Notes: generated by a model not told the origin, from the letters alone. A stretch of 43,408 bases of DNA from an uncultured Bacteroidales bacterium (GCA_905235085.1 CAJOKD010000022.1:1-43408); one strand, 5' to 3'. Counted from the stretch's first letter, positions 7,675 through 16,970 are shown. Translations and numbers: made by a program.

Positions 7675-8020
7675 TGCCTATTCTTCTCAAGATGGATTCT
7701 ACTTGCTCGGTCACTGTCTGGAAATCAAGTATTTCCGGAGTATTGTAAAGGAACAGGACGCTGGCCCCGTACGGAGGCAGCAGCTCCTTGCGGGTCCTGT
7801 AGGCCTCGCGGATACGCCGCTTCAGCAGGTTCCTCCTTACCGCCCTCTTGAACAGACGCTTGGGAACGGACACCATCATCCGGTTCGGAATCCCTTCTCC
7901 GTCAGGCTGTGTGAGGAAGCAGTACTTAAGGCCGGACGTGAACCCCCAGCGGCCCTTGGACATCAGAGCCGAAACCGATACCTTTCCGCAAAGGCGTTCC
8001 GATTTCGGTAGGGTGTTCAT
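7658..8020 (-). CDS. rnpA: ribonuclease P protein component
   Basis: A 120-residue basic protein that assists the RNase P RNA in removing tRNA 5' leaders. The signature KRAVRRNLLKRRIREAYR is present at about residues 57-74, preceded by the beta-strand segment MVSVPKRLFK. It starts 7 bases after the hemD stop and overlaps the yidD start, a classic rnpA-yidD pair. No rpmH precedes it here; instead it follows hemD, as I recall for some Bacteroidales. Confidence 0.93.
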   Translation of the reverse strand: MNTLPKSERLCGKVSVSALMSKGRWGFTSGLKYCFLTQPDGEGIPNRMMVSVPKRLFKRAVRRNLLKRRIREAYRTRKELLPPYGASVLFLYNTPEILDFQTVTEQVESILRRIGNERQQ

Positions 8021-8027
8021 CCGATGC

Positions 8028-8771
8028 TTATTTCTGTTTTTCCAGGTACAGTTCGATTGCGCGGGCTACGGAAGGCGCTTCAGGAGTAGGAGCCTTGACG
8101 TCTATTACGAGTCCGGCCTCTTCCATCGCCTTGACGATGGATTTGCCGTAGGACACGAACTTGATGTCCCCCTGCTTGAACTCCGGGAAGTTCTCGTACA
8201 GGGACTTGACGTCGTATGGGTTGTAGAATACGACCATATCGAAACCTTTGAGGTCCAGGTCTTTGAGGTCCTGCGGAACACTCTTTACGAAAACGGCCGT
8301 CTTGTATTTGAGTTCCTTCTCGTCCATAAGGTTCGTCAGGGAGGAACTGTTGCTCGAATCGGACTGGGTCACCAGGAACTTCTCGTCCTTGTGCTTCGTC
8401 CCGATCTGGGCGATTACGGAAGCCGGAGTACCGTCGCCGTAGAAGATCTTGCGCTTCCTGTAGACGATGTGCTTCTGAAGATACATAGCCACGGCTTCTG
8501 TAGTACAGAAATATTTCATCGTCTCCGGAACCTTCACCCTCAGTTCCTCGCAGAGGCCGTAGAATGCATCTATGGCGTGCCTGGAGGAGAAGATGATGGC
8601 AGTGTAATCCAGGATATTGATTCTCTGTGCCCTGAATTCCCTGGAAGTGAGTGGCTCGATCAGGAAGAACTGCCGGAAAGTGATGTCAACGCCGAACTTC
8701 TCCTTGAGAGCCGTGTAAGGGGCTTCATTGAGAGGACTGCGCTGCGATATCAGAATCTTTTTAATTGCCAT
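8028..8771 (-). CDS. hemD: uroporphyrinogen-III synthase (HemD) family protein
   Basis: A 247-residue two-lobed protein; HemD closes and rearranges hydroxymethylbilane to uroporphyrinogen III for haem. The family is poorly conserved, but the N-terminal KKILISQRSP, the INILDYTAIIFSSRHAIDAFYG segment and the later LKGFDMVVFYNPYDVKSLYENFP and KFVSYGKSIVKAMEEAGL fit HemD. No other tetrapyrrole genes are in the window. In the SUI1-DUF4271-hemD-rnpA-yidD operon. As haem synthesis is incomplete in many gut Bacteroidales, real enzymatic activity is uncertain. Confidence 0.78.
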   Translation of the reverse strand: MAIKKILISQRSPLNEAPYTALKEKFGVDITFRQFFLIEPLTSREFRAQRINILDYTAIIFSSRHAIDAFYGLCEELRVKVPETMKYFCTTEAVAMYLQKHIVYRKRKIFYGDGTPASVIAQIGTKHKDEKFLVTQSDSSNSSSLTNLMDEKELKYKTAVFVKSVPQDLKDLDLKGFDMVVFYNPYDVKSLYENFPEFKQGDIKFVSYGKSIVKAMEEAGLVIDVKAPTPEAPSVARAIELYLEKQK

Positions 8772-8801
8772 ATTCCTGAGTTTATGTCCGTTTCCCCGAG
8801 G

Positions 8802-9446
8802 CTACAGGAGCCTTGCTGAAATCACCAGCGCGAGGGTCGGGATCAATTCAAGGCCGCAAAGATACAAAAATGTTGAAAAAGGATTGCAAGCCGATGCGAA
8901 AATCCGTCCTCTTAGCAAAATGTAGAAGACGTATGATACGCCAGTTACGTACAGCAGGACGGTCCTGGTGAGCTCTGCATCTCCAGTCAGGGCATTCACC
9001 GCCGCTCCGGTCAGGAACAGCAGGAAGAACAGCATTATGCAGTAGTTGAAAAACGACCTGTTGGCAGCCACGAAAGCTTTGGAACCGTAGTTGTGCATTT
9101 CCAGCTGCCAGTTGAGGAATGCCCTCAACAGCAGGTACAGGAACATAACTCCGGTGACTGCGGCGAAACGGAGGATGGGACTGAACCTGTCCAGGAAGTC
9201 AGGACTGTAGAGGTCGTAGGAATATACCACCATACACAGAGGGACCAGCAGCACCGCCGCCACCGTATTGCGGCTGCGGCTCAGCTGCAGGCTGTCTTCC
9301 AGTTCGAGATCGTTCTTCCATCTCCAGACCGAGGATGTCATCACCGGGAAAATCTTGATGAAACTCCCGATATTCACAAGGAACAGGAGAGTGAACAGGA
9401 CCGCGAGACCGCAGAATATGGGATTGTCGAGCATCGCTTCCAACAT
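8802..9446 (-). CDS. DUF4271 multi-pass membrane protein
   Basis: A 214-residue protein with about six hydrophobic segments and little soluble sequence. Its position between a SUI1 protein and hemD, and pattern features such as FLNWQLEMHNYGSKAFVAANRSFFNYCIML and a final ICxLE-like CGLELIPTLALVI, fit DUF4271, a Bacteroidota membrane family of unknown role. Its ATG overlaps the upstream SUI1 stop as TGATG, showing translational coupling. No catalytic motif is visible. Confidence 0.75.
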   Translation of the reverse strand: MLEAMLDNPIFCGLAVLFTLLFLVNIGSFIKIFPVMTSSVWRWKNDLELEDSLQLSRSRNTVAAVLLVPLCMVVYSYDLYSPDFLDRFSPILRFAAVTGVMFLYLLLRAFLNWQLEMHNYGSKAFVAANRSFFNYCIMLFFLLFLTGAAVNALTGDAELTRTVLLYVTGVSYVFYILLRGRIFASACNPFSTFLYLCGLELIPTLALVISARLL

Positions 9447-9793
9447 CAGTTTCCTCTCTTTGCGTTGTATCCCAGTTCCTTCAACAGGGCTGTCACCCTG
9501 TCACGGAAATCTCCCTGGATGGTAATCTGGCTGTCCTTGGCGGAACCGCCGACACCGCACTTTACCTTCAGTGTCCTTCCCAGGTCTGCCAGGTCCTCCT
9601 GCGTTCCGATAAATCCGCTCACGAGGGTGACCTGCTTGCCGGACCGGTTCCTCCTGTCTATCGACACGACGAGCCTCTGCCTGGATGGCTCCAGGGTCTC
9701 GGTCTCTTCGTCCCCTTCCTTGGAGTACTCGAAATCGGGATTGGTCGAATAGACCACGCCCAGCCTCTGTTTCCAGTCATTCCCGTCTTTCAT
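9446..9793 (-). CDS. SUI1/YciH-family translation factor homologue
   Basis: A 115-residue protein with a SUI1 (eIF1-like) domain over the C-terminal ~75 residues. The motifs RRNRSGKQVTLVSGF, then LGRTLKVKCGVGGSAKDSQITIQGDF and LLKELGYNAKRGN are the family's signature. Bacterial homologues (YciH) are thought to affect start-site fidelity under stress. It heads the minus-strand operon with DUF4271, hemD, rnpA and yidD. A -7 box TATCTTTG (minus) at 9812-9819 lies just upstream, next to the divergent promoter of the GT117 gene. Confidence 0.9.
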   Translation of the reverse strand: MKDGNDWKQRLGVVYSTNPDFEYSKEGDEETETLEPSRQRLVVSIDRRNRSGKQVTLVSGFIGTQEDLADLGRTLKVKCGVGGSAKDSQITIQGDFRDRVTALLKELGYNAKRGN

Positions 9794-9807
9794 TTATTGC
9801 ATCTATT

Positions 9808-9840
9808 TTTGCAAAGATAGCGAATCCTTTTGTATCTTTG
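9808..9840 (+). promoter_or_regulatory. divergent promoters for the GT117 gene (+) and SUI1 operon (-)
   Basis: On the plus strand TTTG (9808-9811), 21 bases, then TATCTTTG (9833-9840). On the minus strand TATCTTTG occupies 9812-9819, so the two promoters overlap and probably compete for polymerase. The plus transcript would carry the structured leader at 9853-9902. Confidence 0.6.
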
Positions 9841-9852
9841 TAGGTTCAGGAA

Positions 9853-9902
9853 CCAGAATTTAGGGCTGCGAAGCAGCAAGCACCCGTTGGAGCAAGTTCT
9901 GG
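9853..9902 (+). repeat. structured leader element, copy A (shared 20-nt core)
   Basis: Arms CCAGAATTT (9853-9861) and AAGTTCTGG (9894-9902) pair over 9 positions, counting one G-U pair as RNA. Inside is agggctgcgaagcagcaagc (9862-9881), containing a GCTGC-GAA-GCAGC hairpin (9865-9877). The same 20 bases occur on the minus strand at 30321-30340 inside different arms. A small hairpin GGTTC-AG-GAACC (9843-9854) precedes it. It lies in the 5' leader of the DUF2723/GT117 gene, 26 bases before the ATG. Candidate cis-acting RNA or dispersed palindromic element. Confidence 0.6.
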
Positions 9903-9927
9903 ATCATTTGCAAATACATAAATCTTT

Positions 9928-12900
9928 ATGGATAACAAGATATTCAGGAAGTGGAATCTGGCAGTTGGAGCGGTGGTTTTCGCCATATCCGCCTTCACAT
10001 ACCTTTCCACCATCGAACCGACCGCTTCCTTTTGGGATTGCGGTGAGTTCATAGCGTCATCTTATAAACTGGAAGTTGGCCATCCTCCGGGAAACCCTGT
10101 ATTCCAGCTTATAGCAAGGTTGTTCACGATGTTCACCGGCCCTGACAAGGCTGCCGTGATGGTAAACTCGATGAGCGCCCTTTGCTCGGCTTTGACGATT
10201 TTCTTCCTGTATCTTACGATAGTGTTCTTCGTCAGGCGTCTCATCCTTCCGAAGCCGGGCGCCGGACCAGGGGAGTCCGGGTATTCGACAGGCCAGGCGG
10301 TCGCCATCTACGGCAGCGCCGCTGTAGGAGCCCTCGCATACTGCTTCTCCGATACTTTCTGGTTCTCTGCGGTAGAAGGCGAAGTATATGCGATGTCCTC
10401 CTTATTCACCGCCCTCGTCGTCTGGTGTATGACCAAGTGGTATGAGGAAGAGGACAGGCGCTATTCCAACAGATGGATTGTGCTGATCTCGTTCCTTATG
10501 GGACTGTCCATTGGAATCCACCTGCTGAATCTCCTGGCCATCCCGATGCTTGTGTTTATGTATTACTACAAGATGCGGGAGGACAAGCCATATACGTTCG
10601 GCGAGTGGTTCAAGATACTGTTGCTTTCAATGGTCATCCTGGGATTGCTGTTTTACGTACTGGTCCCTCTGGTGCCGAAGACCGCGGCATTCGTGGACAG
10701 GCTGTTCGTGAACGGATTCGGAATGCCTTACAACAGCGGAGCGGCGATATTCATGATCGCGTTGCTCGCCCTTTGTTTCTGGGGACTTTTCAAGACCTTG
10801 AAGAAGGGAAAGGTTTTCTGGAACACGCTTCTCCTTTGCACTACCACCGTGCTCATAGGCTTCTCCATATTCAGCGTGATCATCATCCGCTCCTGTGCGA
10901 AGACTCCTACCAACGAGTACCAGCCCGACAACCCTTACACTCTCGTGCGCTACCTCTCCCGTGAGCAGTACGGATCGACCCCTCTGCTCTACGGCCAGTA
11001 TTTCGGCGCTCCGTACGAACTGGAGCAGAAAGAATACTGGGCACCCTTGAACGGGAAGTACAAGAAGGTTCCGAGCCCGTACGACGCTGTGTATTCCAGG
11101 GAAGGCAAGATGCTGTTCCCGAGGATGTACAGCAGCGACGACAAGGCCATCAAGTTCTATCAGGCATATATGGGCAACAAGGGGAAGACGGTCCCTGGGG
11201 CCCAGTACAAGAAACCCACCTTCGGAACCAACCTGGCATATTTCTTCGACTTCCAGCTCGGATGGATGTACTGGAGGTACTTTATGTGGAACTTCGTCGG
11301 GCGCCAGAACGAGATACACTCTCCGTCGGCCGACCTGTTCACGGGCAACTGGGAGAGCGGAATCAAGTTCATCGACGAACTCCATCTCGGAGACCAGTCC
11401 GATGCCCCTCAATGGTTGAAGAACAACAAGGGGAAGAACCATCTTTTCTTCCTCCCGCTCCTTCTCGGAATACTGGGCCTCGTGTTCCAGTTCGACAAGG
11501 ACAAGCGCGGGTGCTGGCTGGTATTCCTGCTCTTCGTTATGACAGGTATCGCTGTCGTGGTGTATCTCAACCAGGCGCCGTTCCAGGTGCGTGAGAGGGA
11601 TTACGCCTATGCAGGTTCCTTCTTCGCGTTCTCCATCTGGATAGGCCTGGCTGTTGCAGGTTTGTATTCGTGGATAACCGAGGCGCGCAAGGGCAAGGGC
11701 GAACTGGTTACAGCCATCGCTGCGACGATAGTCTGCCTGTTCGTGCCGGCTCTGATGTGCGCCCAGGAATGGGACGACCACGACCGCAGCAATCGCTATA
11801 CCGCCGTCGAGATAGCCAAGAACTATCTCAATTCCGTCGGGGAAGGTGGCCTTCTCATCACCCACGGAGACAATGATACCTTCCCTCTCTGGTATGTCCA
11901 GGAAGTCGAAGGCTTCAGGAACGACGTAAGGATATGCAATACATCCCTCCTGGGTACCGACTGGTACATCGACCAGATGAGATATCCTATCAACAATTCT
12001 CCGGCTCTTGACCTCAGCATCGGCCAGGAGCAGTATCTCTACGGCACTAACGAGTGGGTCCCTATCCAGGACAATCGCAACCAGCCGCTGCTGCTGTCCG
12101 ACTGCATAGAAGTATTCAAGCATCCGTCCGCCAAGCTCACATTCGGCGACGGAAGGAAGCTCGACTACTGGGTGTCCAGGAAGATGATAATCCCTGTGGA
12201 CAAGGAGAACTGCCTCAAGAGCGGGATCGTCAGCGAGAAGTTCGCTTCCGAGATTCCGGATTCGATAGTCATCGAGATTCCTGAAAGCAAGAATTACCTC
12301 AGCAAGCAGGAGCTCTGGATGCTGGACTTCCTCTCCAACTACAAATGGGACCGTCCGGTGAGTATGCTCAACCAGGGCGGCGACCTGAACATCGGCATCA
12401 AGGATTATCTGATGTACGAAGGATTCTCCTACAAACTGATACCTATCCGCAACAAGGTCCAGTCGATGAGTGTCGGCCTTGTCGATACTGACGAACTGTA
12501 TTCCAAACTCACGGAATCCTATTCCTTCGATGCTCTTGCCAGGACGGATTACTGCGTCGATTACCAGAACATATACACCTTCCTCGGTGTGATGTCCATA
12601 AGGAACCTGTTCGTTTCCTCAGCGAACGCCTTCATCGATGCCGGAGAGAACGACCGTGCGGAAGAGATGCTGGACAAGTGCCGGGAAGTTATGAAACCGG
12701 AGCAGTTCCCGTACGACAATTCGGTTCTGGGATGGGGGTCCAACGCTTTCTTCCCGATCGAGATGGTGAAGGATTATTACGTCCTCGGCAAGCCGGAGAA
12801 GGCCAAGGCCGTAGCTGAACAGCTCGTCGGAGAGTTGCTGGAGTCCATTGGATTCTACGCAGGCTTCCTGCCTGAATCCAAGAGCGATTTCGAGTATGGC

Positions 12901-13008
12901 TGCCGCTTGATGTACTACCTGTCCTCCGAGGTGGAGAAGGCCGGCGATGCTGAATATGCGAAAGAGATCGAGAGCTACTTGGCCGCCTTCCTTGCGGTCA
13001 ACGGTTGA
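9928..13008 (+). CDS. DUF2723 / GT117-family membrane glycosyltransferase (protein O-mannosyltransferase-like)
   Basis: A 1026-residue protein. About 12 hydrophobic segments fill residues 10-610 in two blocks separated by a soluble loop; the C-terminal ~400 residues are soluble and probably periplasmic. The N-terminal motif PTASFWDCGEFIASSYKLEVGHPPGNP carries the acidic Asp/Glu pair and is the DUF2723 hallmark. The family includes human TMEM260 and is classed as GT117, GT-C-type polyprenol-sugar-dependent O-glycosyltransferases. In Bacteroidota it may take part in protein O-glycosylation, but substrate is unknown. Monocistronic, with its own promoter and a structured leader. Its end is 4 bases from the convergent methyltransferase gene. 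Confidence 0.85.
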   Translation: MDNKIFRKWNLAVGAVVFAISAFTYLSTIEPTASFWDCGEFIASSYKLEVGHPPGNPVFQLIARLFTMFTGPDKAAVMVNSMSALCSALTIFFLYLTIVFFVRRLILPKPGAGPGESGYSTGQAVAIYGSAAVGALAYCFSDTFWFSAVEGEVYAMSSLFTALVVWCMTKWYEEEDRRYSNRWIVLISFLMGLSIGIHLLNLLAIPMLVFMYYYKMREDKPYTFGEWFKILLLSMVILGLLFYVLVPLVPKTAAFVDRLFVNGFGMPYNSGAAIFMIALLALCFWGLFKTLKKGKVFWNTLLLCTTTVLIGFSIFSVIIIRSCAKTPTNEYQPDNPYTLVRYLSREQYGSTPLLYGQYFGAPYELEQKEYWAPLNGKYKKVPSPYDAVYSREGKMLFPRMYSSDDKAIKFYQAYMGNKGKTVPGAQYKKPTFGTNLAYFFDFQLGWMYWRYFMWNFVGRQNEIHSPSADLFTGNWESGIKFIDELHLGDQSDAPQWLKNNKGKNHLFFLPLLLGILGLVFQFDKDKRGCWLVFLLFVMTGIAVVVYLNQAPFQVRERDYAYAGSFFAFSIWIGLAVAGLYSWITEARKGKGELVTAIAATIVCLFVPALMCAQEWDDHDRSNRYTAVEIAKNYLNSVGEGGLLITHGDNDTFPLWYVQEVEGFRNDVRICNTSLLGTDWYIDQMRYPINNSPALDLSIGQEQYLYGTNEWVPIQDNRNQPLLLSDCIEVFKHPSAKLTFGDGRKLDYWVSRKMIIPVDKENCLKSGIVSEKFASEIPDSIVIEIPESKNYLSKQELWMLDFLSNYKWDRPVSMLNQGGDLNIGIKDYLMYEGFSYKLIPIRNKVQSMSVGLVDTDELYSKLTESYSFDALARTDYCVDYQNIYTFLGVMSIRNLFVSSANAFIDAGENDRAEEMLDKCREVMKPEQFPYDNSVLGWGSNAFFPIEMVKDYYVLGKPEKAKAVAEQLVGELLESIGFYAGFLPESKSDFEYGCRLMYYLSSEVEKAGDAEYAKEIESYLAAFLAVNG

Positions 13009-13012
13009 CGTC

Positions 13013-13927
13013 CTACCTTGAAAGACGCACGAATATGCTTAGGGGCAGGTTCTTACCGAACTTGTCCCTGAGTATCAGTTCTCCGGAATCAAGTCCGTCT
13101 CCAGAATGCAGGCCGAAGGCCTCCCTGACCACAGTTTCCCCGAGGATGGCGGAGAATCCGTTCGAATACAGGTTGAGGACTAGGAAAGAATTCTCCGGTG
13201 CGAGTATGTGGCCGACGTTCTTCATCATATCGAAAAGGCACTCGTCCAGCTTCCATTTCTCTCCGTCGGGCCCGTGCCCATATGCCGGAGGATCGAGGAT
13301 GATTCCCTGGTACAGATTGCCGCGCCTTTCTTCACGCCTGGCGAATTTCATGGCGTCCTCTATGACCCAGCGGATTCCGTCCAGACCGCTCCTGTCCTGG
13401 TTCTCGTGTGCCCAGGTGACCACCTGGCGGACTGAGTCCAGATGGGTGACATCGGCTCCTGCGCACCTCGCTGCGAGCGAGGCGGCTCCAGTATAAGCGA
13501 ACAGGTTGAGCACTTTCGGCTTCTCACCGGTAGCTGCCGCGATCGAAGACGTCTTCCTGAATATCCAGTTCCAGTTCGGAGCCTGTTCGGGGAATACCCC
13601 TACGTGCTTGAACGAAGTCAGCCCCAGCCTGAGGCGGAAATCCGGAGCATCTTCCCCCGAGTACCTTATCCACCACTGGTCCGGCATCTTGCGGACCCTT
13701 TCCCAGGTCCCGCTGTCCTCCTTCCCGGCTTTGCCGAAACCGGCACCGGGAGTGAAGCGGGTATGCACGAGACGGCCCCACTGCTCTTCGCTCAAAGTCT
13801 TATCCCACAAAGCTTTAGGCTCAGGACGAGCGAGGATGAATTCTCCGAACCTCTCGAGCTTCTCACCCCTTCCTGAGTCCAGGAGTTCGTAGTCCTTCCA
13901 ATTTTCAGACGGAAATTCTATGGTCAT
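13013..13927 (-). CDS. class I SAM-dependent methyltransferase, RlmI-like
   Basis: A 304-residue Rossmann methyltransferase of the RlmI/RlmK type (Methyltrans_SAM). The SAM-binding motif I is VLNLFAYTGAASLAARCAGADVTHLD at about residues 138-163. The motif IV ILDPPAYGHGPDGEKWKL carries a DPPAYG active site as in RlmI (23S rRNA m5C). No PUA domain is evident before it. Target RNA is therefore only probable. The -7 box TAACTTTG on the minus strand at 13935-13942 sits just before the ATG. Confidence 0.83.
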   Translation of the reverse strand: MTIEFPSENWKDYELLDSGRGEKLERFGEFILARPEPKALWDKTLSEEQWGRLVHTRFTPGAGFGKAGKEDSGTWERVRKMPDQWWIRYSGEDAPDFRLRLGLTSFKHVGVFPEQAPNWNWIFRKTSSIAAATGEKPKVLNLFAYTGAASLAARCAGADVTHLDSVRQVVTWAHENQDRSGLDGIRWVIEDAMKFARREERRGNLYQGIILDPPAYGHGPDGEKWKLDECLFDMMKNVGHILAPENSFLVLNLYSNGFSAILGETVVREAFGLHSGDGLDSGELILRDKFGKNLPLSIFVRLSR

Positions 13928-13934
13928 AGTTCTG

Positions 13935-13959
13935 CAAAGTTAAAAAAATAGTAAATTTG
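13935..13959. promoter_or_regulatory. divergent -7 boxes for the methyltransferase (-) and pgk (+)
   Basis: Minus-strand TAACTTTG at 13935-13942 and plus-strand TAAATTTG at 13952-13959 both match TAnnTTTG. They lie 7 and 35 bases from their start codons. Confidence 0.45.
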
Positions 13960-13994
13960 CTACCGAAAAATTACAGAAGTAAACATAAAAAGTT

Positions 13995-15248
13995 ATGCAA
14001 CAGCACATCGACACTTACGATTTCAAAGGAAAGAAGGCCATTGTCAGGGTTGACTTCAACGTCCCGCTCGACGAGGAATTCAACATCACGGACGATACCC
14101 GCATACGCGCCGCCCTTCCGACCCTCAAGAAGGTTCTCGCAGAAGGAGGCTCACTGATACTTATGTCCCATCTGGGCCGCCCTAAAGGGGTTGACGCTAA
14201 GTTCTCCCTCAAGCATATCGTGGACCACGTTTCCGAATGCCTCGGAGTTCCGGTCCAGTTCGCGGATGACTGCCAGAAGGCTGACGCGCAGGCATCCGCT
14301 CTCAAGCCGGGAGAGGTCCTGATGCTCGAGAACCTCAGGTTCTACGCCGAGGAAGAAGGTAAGCCGAGAGGCCTGGCAGACGACGCCACCGACGAGGAGA
14401 AGAAGGCCGCCAAGAAGGCAGTAAAGGAGAGCCAGAAGGATTTCGTGAAGAAGCTGGCTTCCTATGCCGACTGCTACATCAACGATGCATTCGGCACCGC
14501 CCACAGGGCACACGCATCCACGGCTCTGATTGCCGAGTATTTCCCTCAGGACAAGATGTTCGGTTACCTGATGGAGAAGGAGATCGCAGCCATCGAGAAC
14601 GTCCTGAAGAACGCCCGCCGTCCTTTCACCGCCATAATCGGAGGTTCCAAGGTATCCAGCAAGCTGGCAGTCCTGGAGAACCTTCTGGGCAAGGTTGACA
14701 ACCTCATCATCTGCGGCGGTATGGGATATACCTTCATCAAGGCTGAAGGCGGAAGTATCGGCGACTCTCTCCACGAGGACGACCTCATCCCTCAGGCAAA
14801 GGAAATTATGCTCAAGGCGCAGGACCTCGGTGTCAATGTCTCCCTTTCCGTCCAGACCCGCGTCACCCAGGAATTCAAGAACGACACTCCGGTGAAGGTA
14901 GTGCCTTCCCACGCCATTCCTGACGGTTGGGAGGGAATGGACTGCGGCCCTGCTTCCATCGAGAACTGGACAAGGATCATACTCGCTTCCAAGACCATCC
15001 TCTGGAACGGTCCTGCAGGAGTGTTCGAAATGCCTAACTTCGCTGTAGGTACCGAGAAGATCGCCGGCCTGGTAGCCCAGGCTACCTCTCACGGAGCATA
15101 TACCCTCGTAGGTGGAGGCGATTCCGTCGCTGCCGTTACCAAGATGGGATATGCCGACAAGGTGAGCTACGTGAGCACCGGTGGCGGTGCTATGCTCGAA
15201 GCCATCGAAGGGAAGGATCTTCCGGGAATAGCTGCAATCCGTGACTAG
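13995..15248 (+). CDS. pgk: phosphoglycerate kinase
   Basis: A 417-residue cytosolic glycolytic enzyme transferring phosphate from 1,3-bisphosphoglycerate to ADP. It contains [13 protein letters not shown] near the N-terminus, [33 protein letters not shown], the hinge [18 protein letters not shown] and the C-terminal GGGDSVAAV and [15 protein letters not shown] motifs, so both substrate and nucleotide domains are complete. The acidic insert after [12 protein letters not shown] ([13 protein letters not shown]) is a Bacteroidota feature. The stop lies 7 bases before the lgt ATG, so the two probably share a transcript. Confidence 0.96.
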   Translation: MQQHIDTYDFKGKKAIVRVDFNVPLDEEFNITDDTRIRAALPTLKKVLAEGGSLILMSHLGRPKGVDAKFSLKHIVDHVSECLGVPVQFADDCQKADAQASALKPGEVLMLENLRFYAEEEGKPRGLADDATDEEKKAAKKAVKESQKDFVKKLASYADCYINDAFGTAHRAHASTALIAEYFPQDKMFGYLMEKEIAAIENVLKNARRPFTAIIGGSKVSSKLAVLENLLGKVDNLIICGGMGYTFIKAEGGSIGDSLHEDDLIPQAKEIMLKAQDLGVNVSLSVQTRVTQEFKNDTPVKVVPSHAIPDGWEGMDCGPASIENWTRIILASKTILWNGPAGVFEMPNFAVGTEKIAGLVAQATSHGAYTLVGGGDSVAAVTKMGYADKVSYVSTGGGAMLEAIEGKDLPGIAAIRD

Positions 15249-15255
15249 TTCAGCG

Positions 15256-16143
15256 ATGGACCTGCTTTTCGTACACTGGAATATGAATCCGGAAATCTTC
15301 CGGATAGGAGGCTTCGCCGTAAGGTGGTACGGCCTCCTGTTCGTGTCCGGATTCATCCTGGGATACTGGATGTTCATCAAGTTCTTCGACAACGAGAAAC
15401 TTGACAAGGACATCCTCGATCCGCTCCTCTTCACCCTGCTGATCGGTACGCTGGTCGGTTCCCGTCTCGGCCACTGCCTGTTCTACCAGCCGGATTACTA
15501 TTTCGGGTCCTGGAAAGGATTCCTCGAGATATTCGCGGTGTGGAACGGCGGCCTTGCCAGCCACGGAGGTGCTCTGATGCTGGTTCTGTGTATGTGGTGG
15601 TTCGCCAGGAAGTACGGAAAGAAAAACCACATCGATTTCCTCTGGATACTTGACCACCTGGCAATAGCAGTCGCTTTCGCCGGTGCGTTTATCAGGCTGG
15701 GAAACCTCTGTAATTCAGAGATTTATGGTAATGTTACCAATCTGCCCTGGGGATTCATATTCGAACGTCGCGGGGAGACAGAACCTAAGCATCCTACGCA
15801 GATTTACGAGGCCCTGAGCTATTTCATCCTCGGTCTCGGACTGGTCTGGCTGTATGTCAAGAAACTGGACAAGATGTACAGGGGCAGCTTCATCGGAATA
15901 TTCTTCATCGTTTGTTTCGGGATGCGCTTCCTGATCGAATTCATCAAGGAACCTCAGGTGGAGTTCGAGAATTCGATGGCCCTCGATATGGGTCAGCTCC
16001 TGAGCATTCCGTTCGTACTGGCAGGAATCGCCCTGGTGATATATGCATACAGGAAGAAGATTCCGGCAAGGGCTGTCATTCCGTCAGACAAACCCAGGAA
16101 AGCGGAGCCGACGCACTACGCAAAGAGCTCTCCGAGGGAGTAA
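15256..16143 (+). CDS. lgt: phosphatidylglycerol:prolipoprotein diacylglyceryl transferase
   Basis: A 295-residue inner-membrane protein with about seven hydrophobic segments, moving diacylglyceryl from phosphatidylglycerol onto the lipobox Cys of prolipoproteins. His103 is in NGGLASHGGALM, and the family signature GAFIRLGNLCNSEIYG is present with its conserved Arg and Asn. ATG 15256 is chosen; an in-frame GTG at 15241 would overlap pgk. The lipoprotein precursors GldH and the RND adaptor in this window are plausible substrates. The C-terminus (KPRKAEPTHYAKSSPRE) is a basic soluble tail. Confidence 0.93.
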   Translation: MDLLFVHWNMNPEIFRIGGFAVRWYGLLFVSGFILGYWMFIKFFDNEKLDKDILDPLLFTLLIGTLVGSRLGHCLFYQPDYYFGSWKGFLEIFAVWNGGLASHGGALMLVLCMWWFARKYGKKNHIDFLWILDHLAIAVAFAGAFIRLGNLCNSEIYGNVTNLPWGFIFERRGETEPKHPTQIYEALSYFILGLGLVWLYVKKLDKMYRGSFIGIFFIVCFGMRFLIEFIKEPQVEFENSMALDMGQLLSIPFVLAGIALVIYAYRKKIPARAVIPSDKPRKAEPTHYAKSSPRE

Positions 16144-16222
16144 CTAGGAAACTATTAAAATTTCCAAGTTTTTTGGTGTATCGTTTTAAGTGCTTATAAA
16201 TCAGCAAATTATAAATAACGCA

Positions 16223-16257
16223 AAGAAAATCGTCAAATAATTTTTGACGATTTTCTT
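16223..16257. repeat. 15-bp perfect palindrome between lgt and tetR; terminator or TetR operator
   Basis: Arms AAGAAAATCGTCAAA (16223-16237) and TTTGACGATTTTCTT (16243-16257) are perfectly complementary with a 5-base loop (TAATT). It lies about 60-90 bases upstream of tetR and just before a weak TGTATTTG (16257-16264). It may be the lgt terminator, working in both directions, or an operator for the TetR protein. Confidence 0.5.
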
Positions 16258-16314
16258 GTATTTGCACATAGTGGAGCACAACATTTGCAGTGAAATATGT
16301 CATAATATAAGGCT

Positions 16315-16962
16315 ATGGCAGCTATAACAAAGGATAAAATCATAGATGTGGCCGACGAGCTCTTTTCCAAGGATGGAGTGAGGGAGGTCTCGATCGATGA
16401 CATCTGCCGCAAGTTGTGCATCTCAAAGAAAACTTTCTACCAGTTCTATTCCCAGAAGGAGGACCTGGTAGGGGATGTTGTGACCAAGCACGTGGACCTT
16501 CACCGACGCCAGTTCGAGAAAATGAGCGAAGGGAAGGGGTCTGCGGAAGTGCTGATGGCTGTTTTCGACAACATCTGCAGGAAAAGGGAGAAGGGCTCCG
16601 GATCCAGCAAGCGTCTGGCTCAGGAGATACGGAAGTACTATCCGGACACTTTCCTGCAGCATACGGCCGAAAGGAACAGGACCATCCACGACTTCCTGGC
16701 GGACTGCCTGCGGAAGGGAATCGAGGACGGACTTGTCCGCAAGGATGTGGACGTGGACGGTACACTGCTCCTCATCAGGCTGATGCACATAGGGATGGTC
16801 GATTACTTCGAGGGAGAAGTTCCCGTAATGGGAAAGAAACTGCCGGTCAAGTCGGTAACATCCTCATTCGAGGATATCGTGGTGAATTCCATACTTTCCC
16901 GGAAAGGGATGGAAGAGTATTCCAGGCTCCGGGAAGAAAAGTTGAACAAGGCAAAGAATTGA
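16315..16962 (+). CDS. TetR-family transcriptional regulator of the efflux operon
   Basis: A 215-residue protein with an N-terminal TetR helix-turn-helix: IIDVADELFSKDGVREVSIDDICRKLCISKKTFYQFYSQKEDLV, residues about 9-52, containing the recognition helix KKTFYQFY. The C-terminal ligand region is unlike well-known members and binds an unknown compound. It is first in an operon with TolC, adaptor, RND pump and PG0541 genes (TolC starts 8 bases after its stop), so it likely represses them. A 15-bp palindrome upstream is a candidate operator. Confidence 0.9.
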   Translation: MAAITKDKIIDVADELFSKDGVREVSIDDICRKLCISKKTFYQFYSQKEDLVGDVVTKHVDLHRRQFEKMSEGKGSAEVLMAVFDNICRKREKGSGSSKRLAQEIRKYYPDTFLQHTAERNRTIHDFLADCLRKGIEDGLVRKDVDVDGTLLLIRLMHIGMVDYFEGEVPVMGKKLPVKSVTSSFEDIVVNSILSRKGMEEYSRLREEKLNKAKN

Positions 16963-16970
16963 AAAGACAT

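Noticed and set aside
10627..12123. 498-codon minus-strand frame inside the DUF2723 gene
   Set aside because: It is antisense to a well-supported 1026-residue membrane protein; GC-rich third positions open the opposite strand.
14151..15434. 427-codon minus-strand frame across pgk and lgt
   Set aside because: It is antisense to two highly conserved genes and resembles no protein family.
16416..16970. Upstream extension of the TolC frame through tetR
   Set aside because: It overlaps the TetR gene in another frame; TolC's signal peptide begins at 16971.
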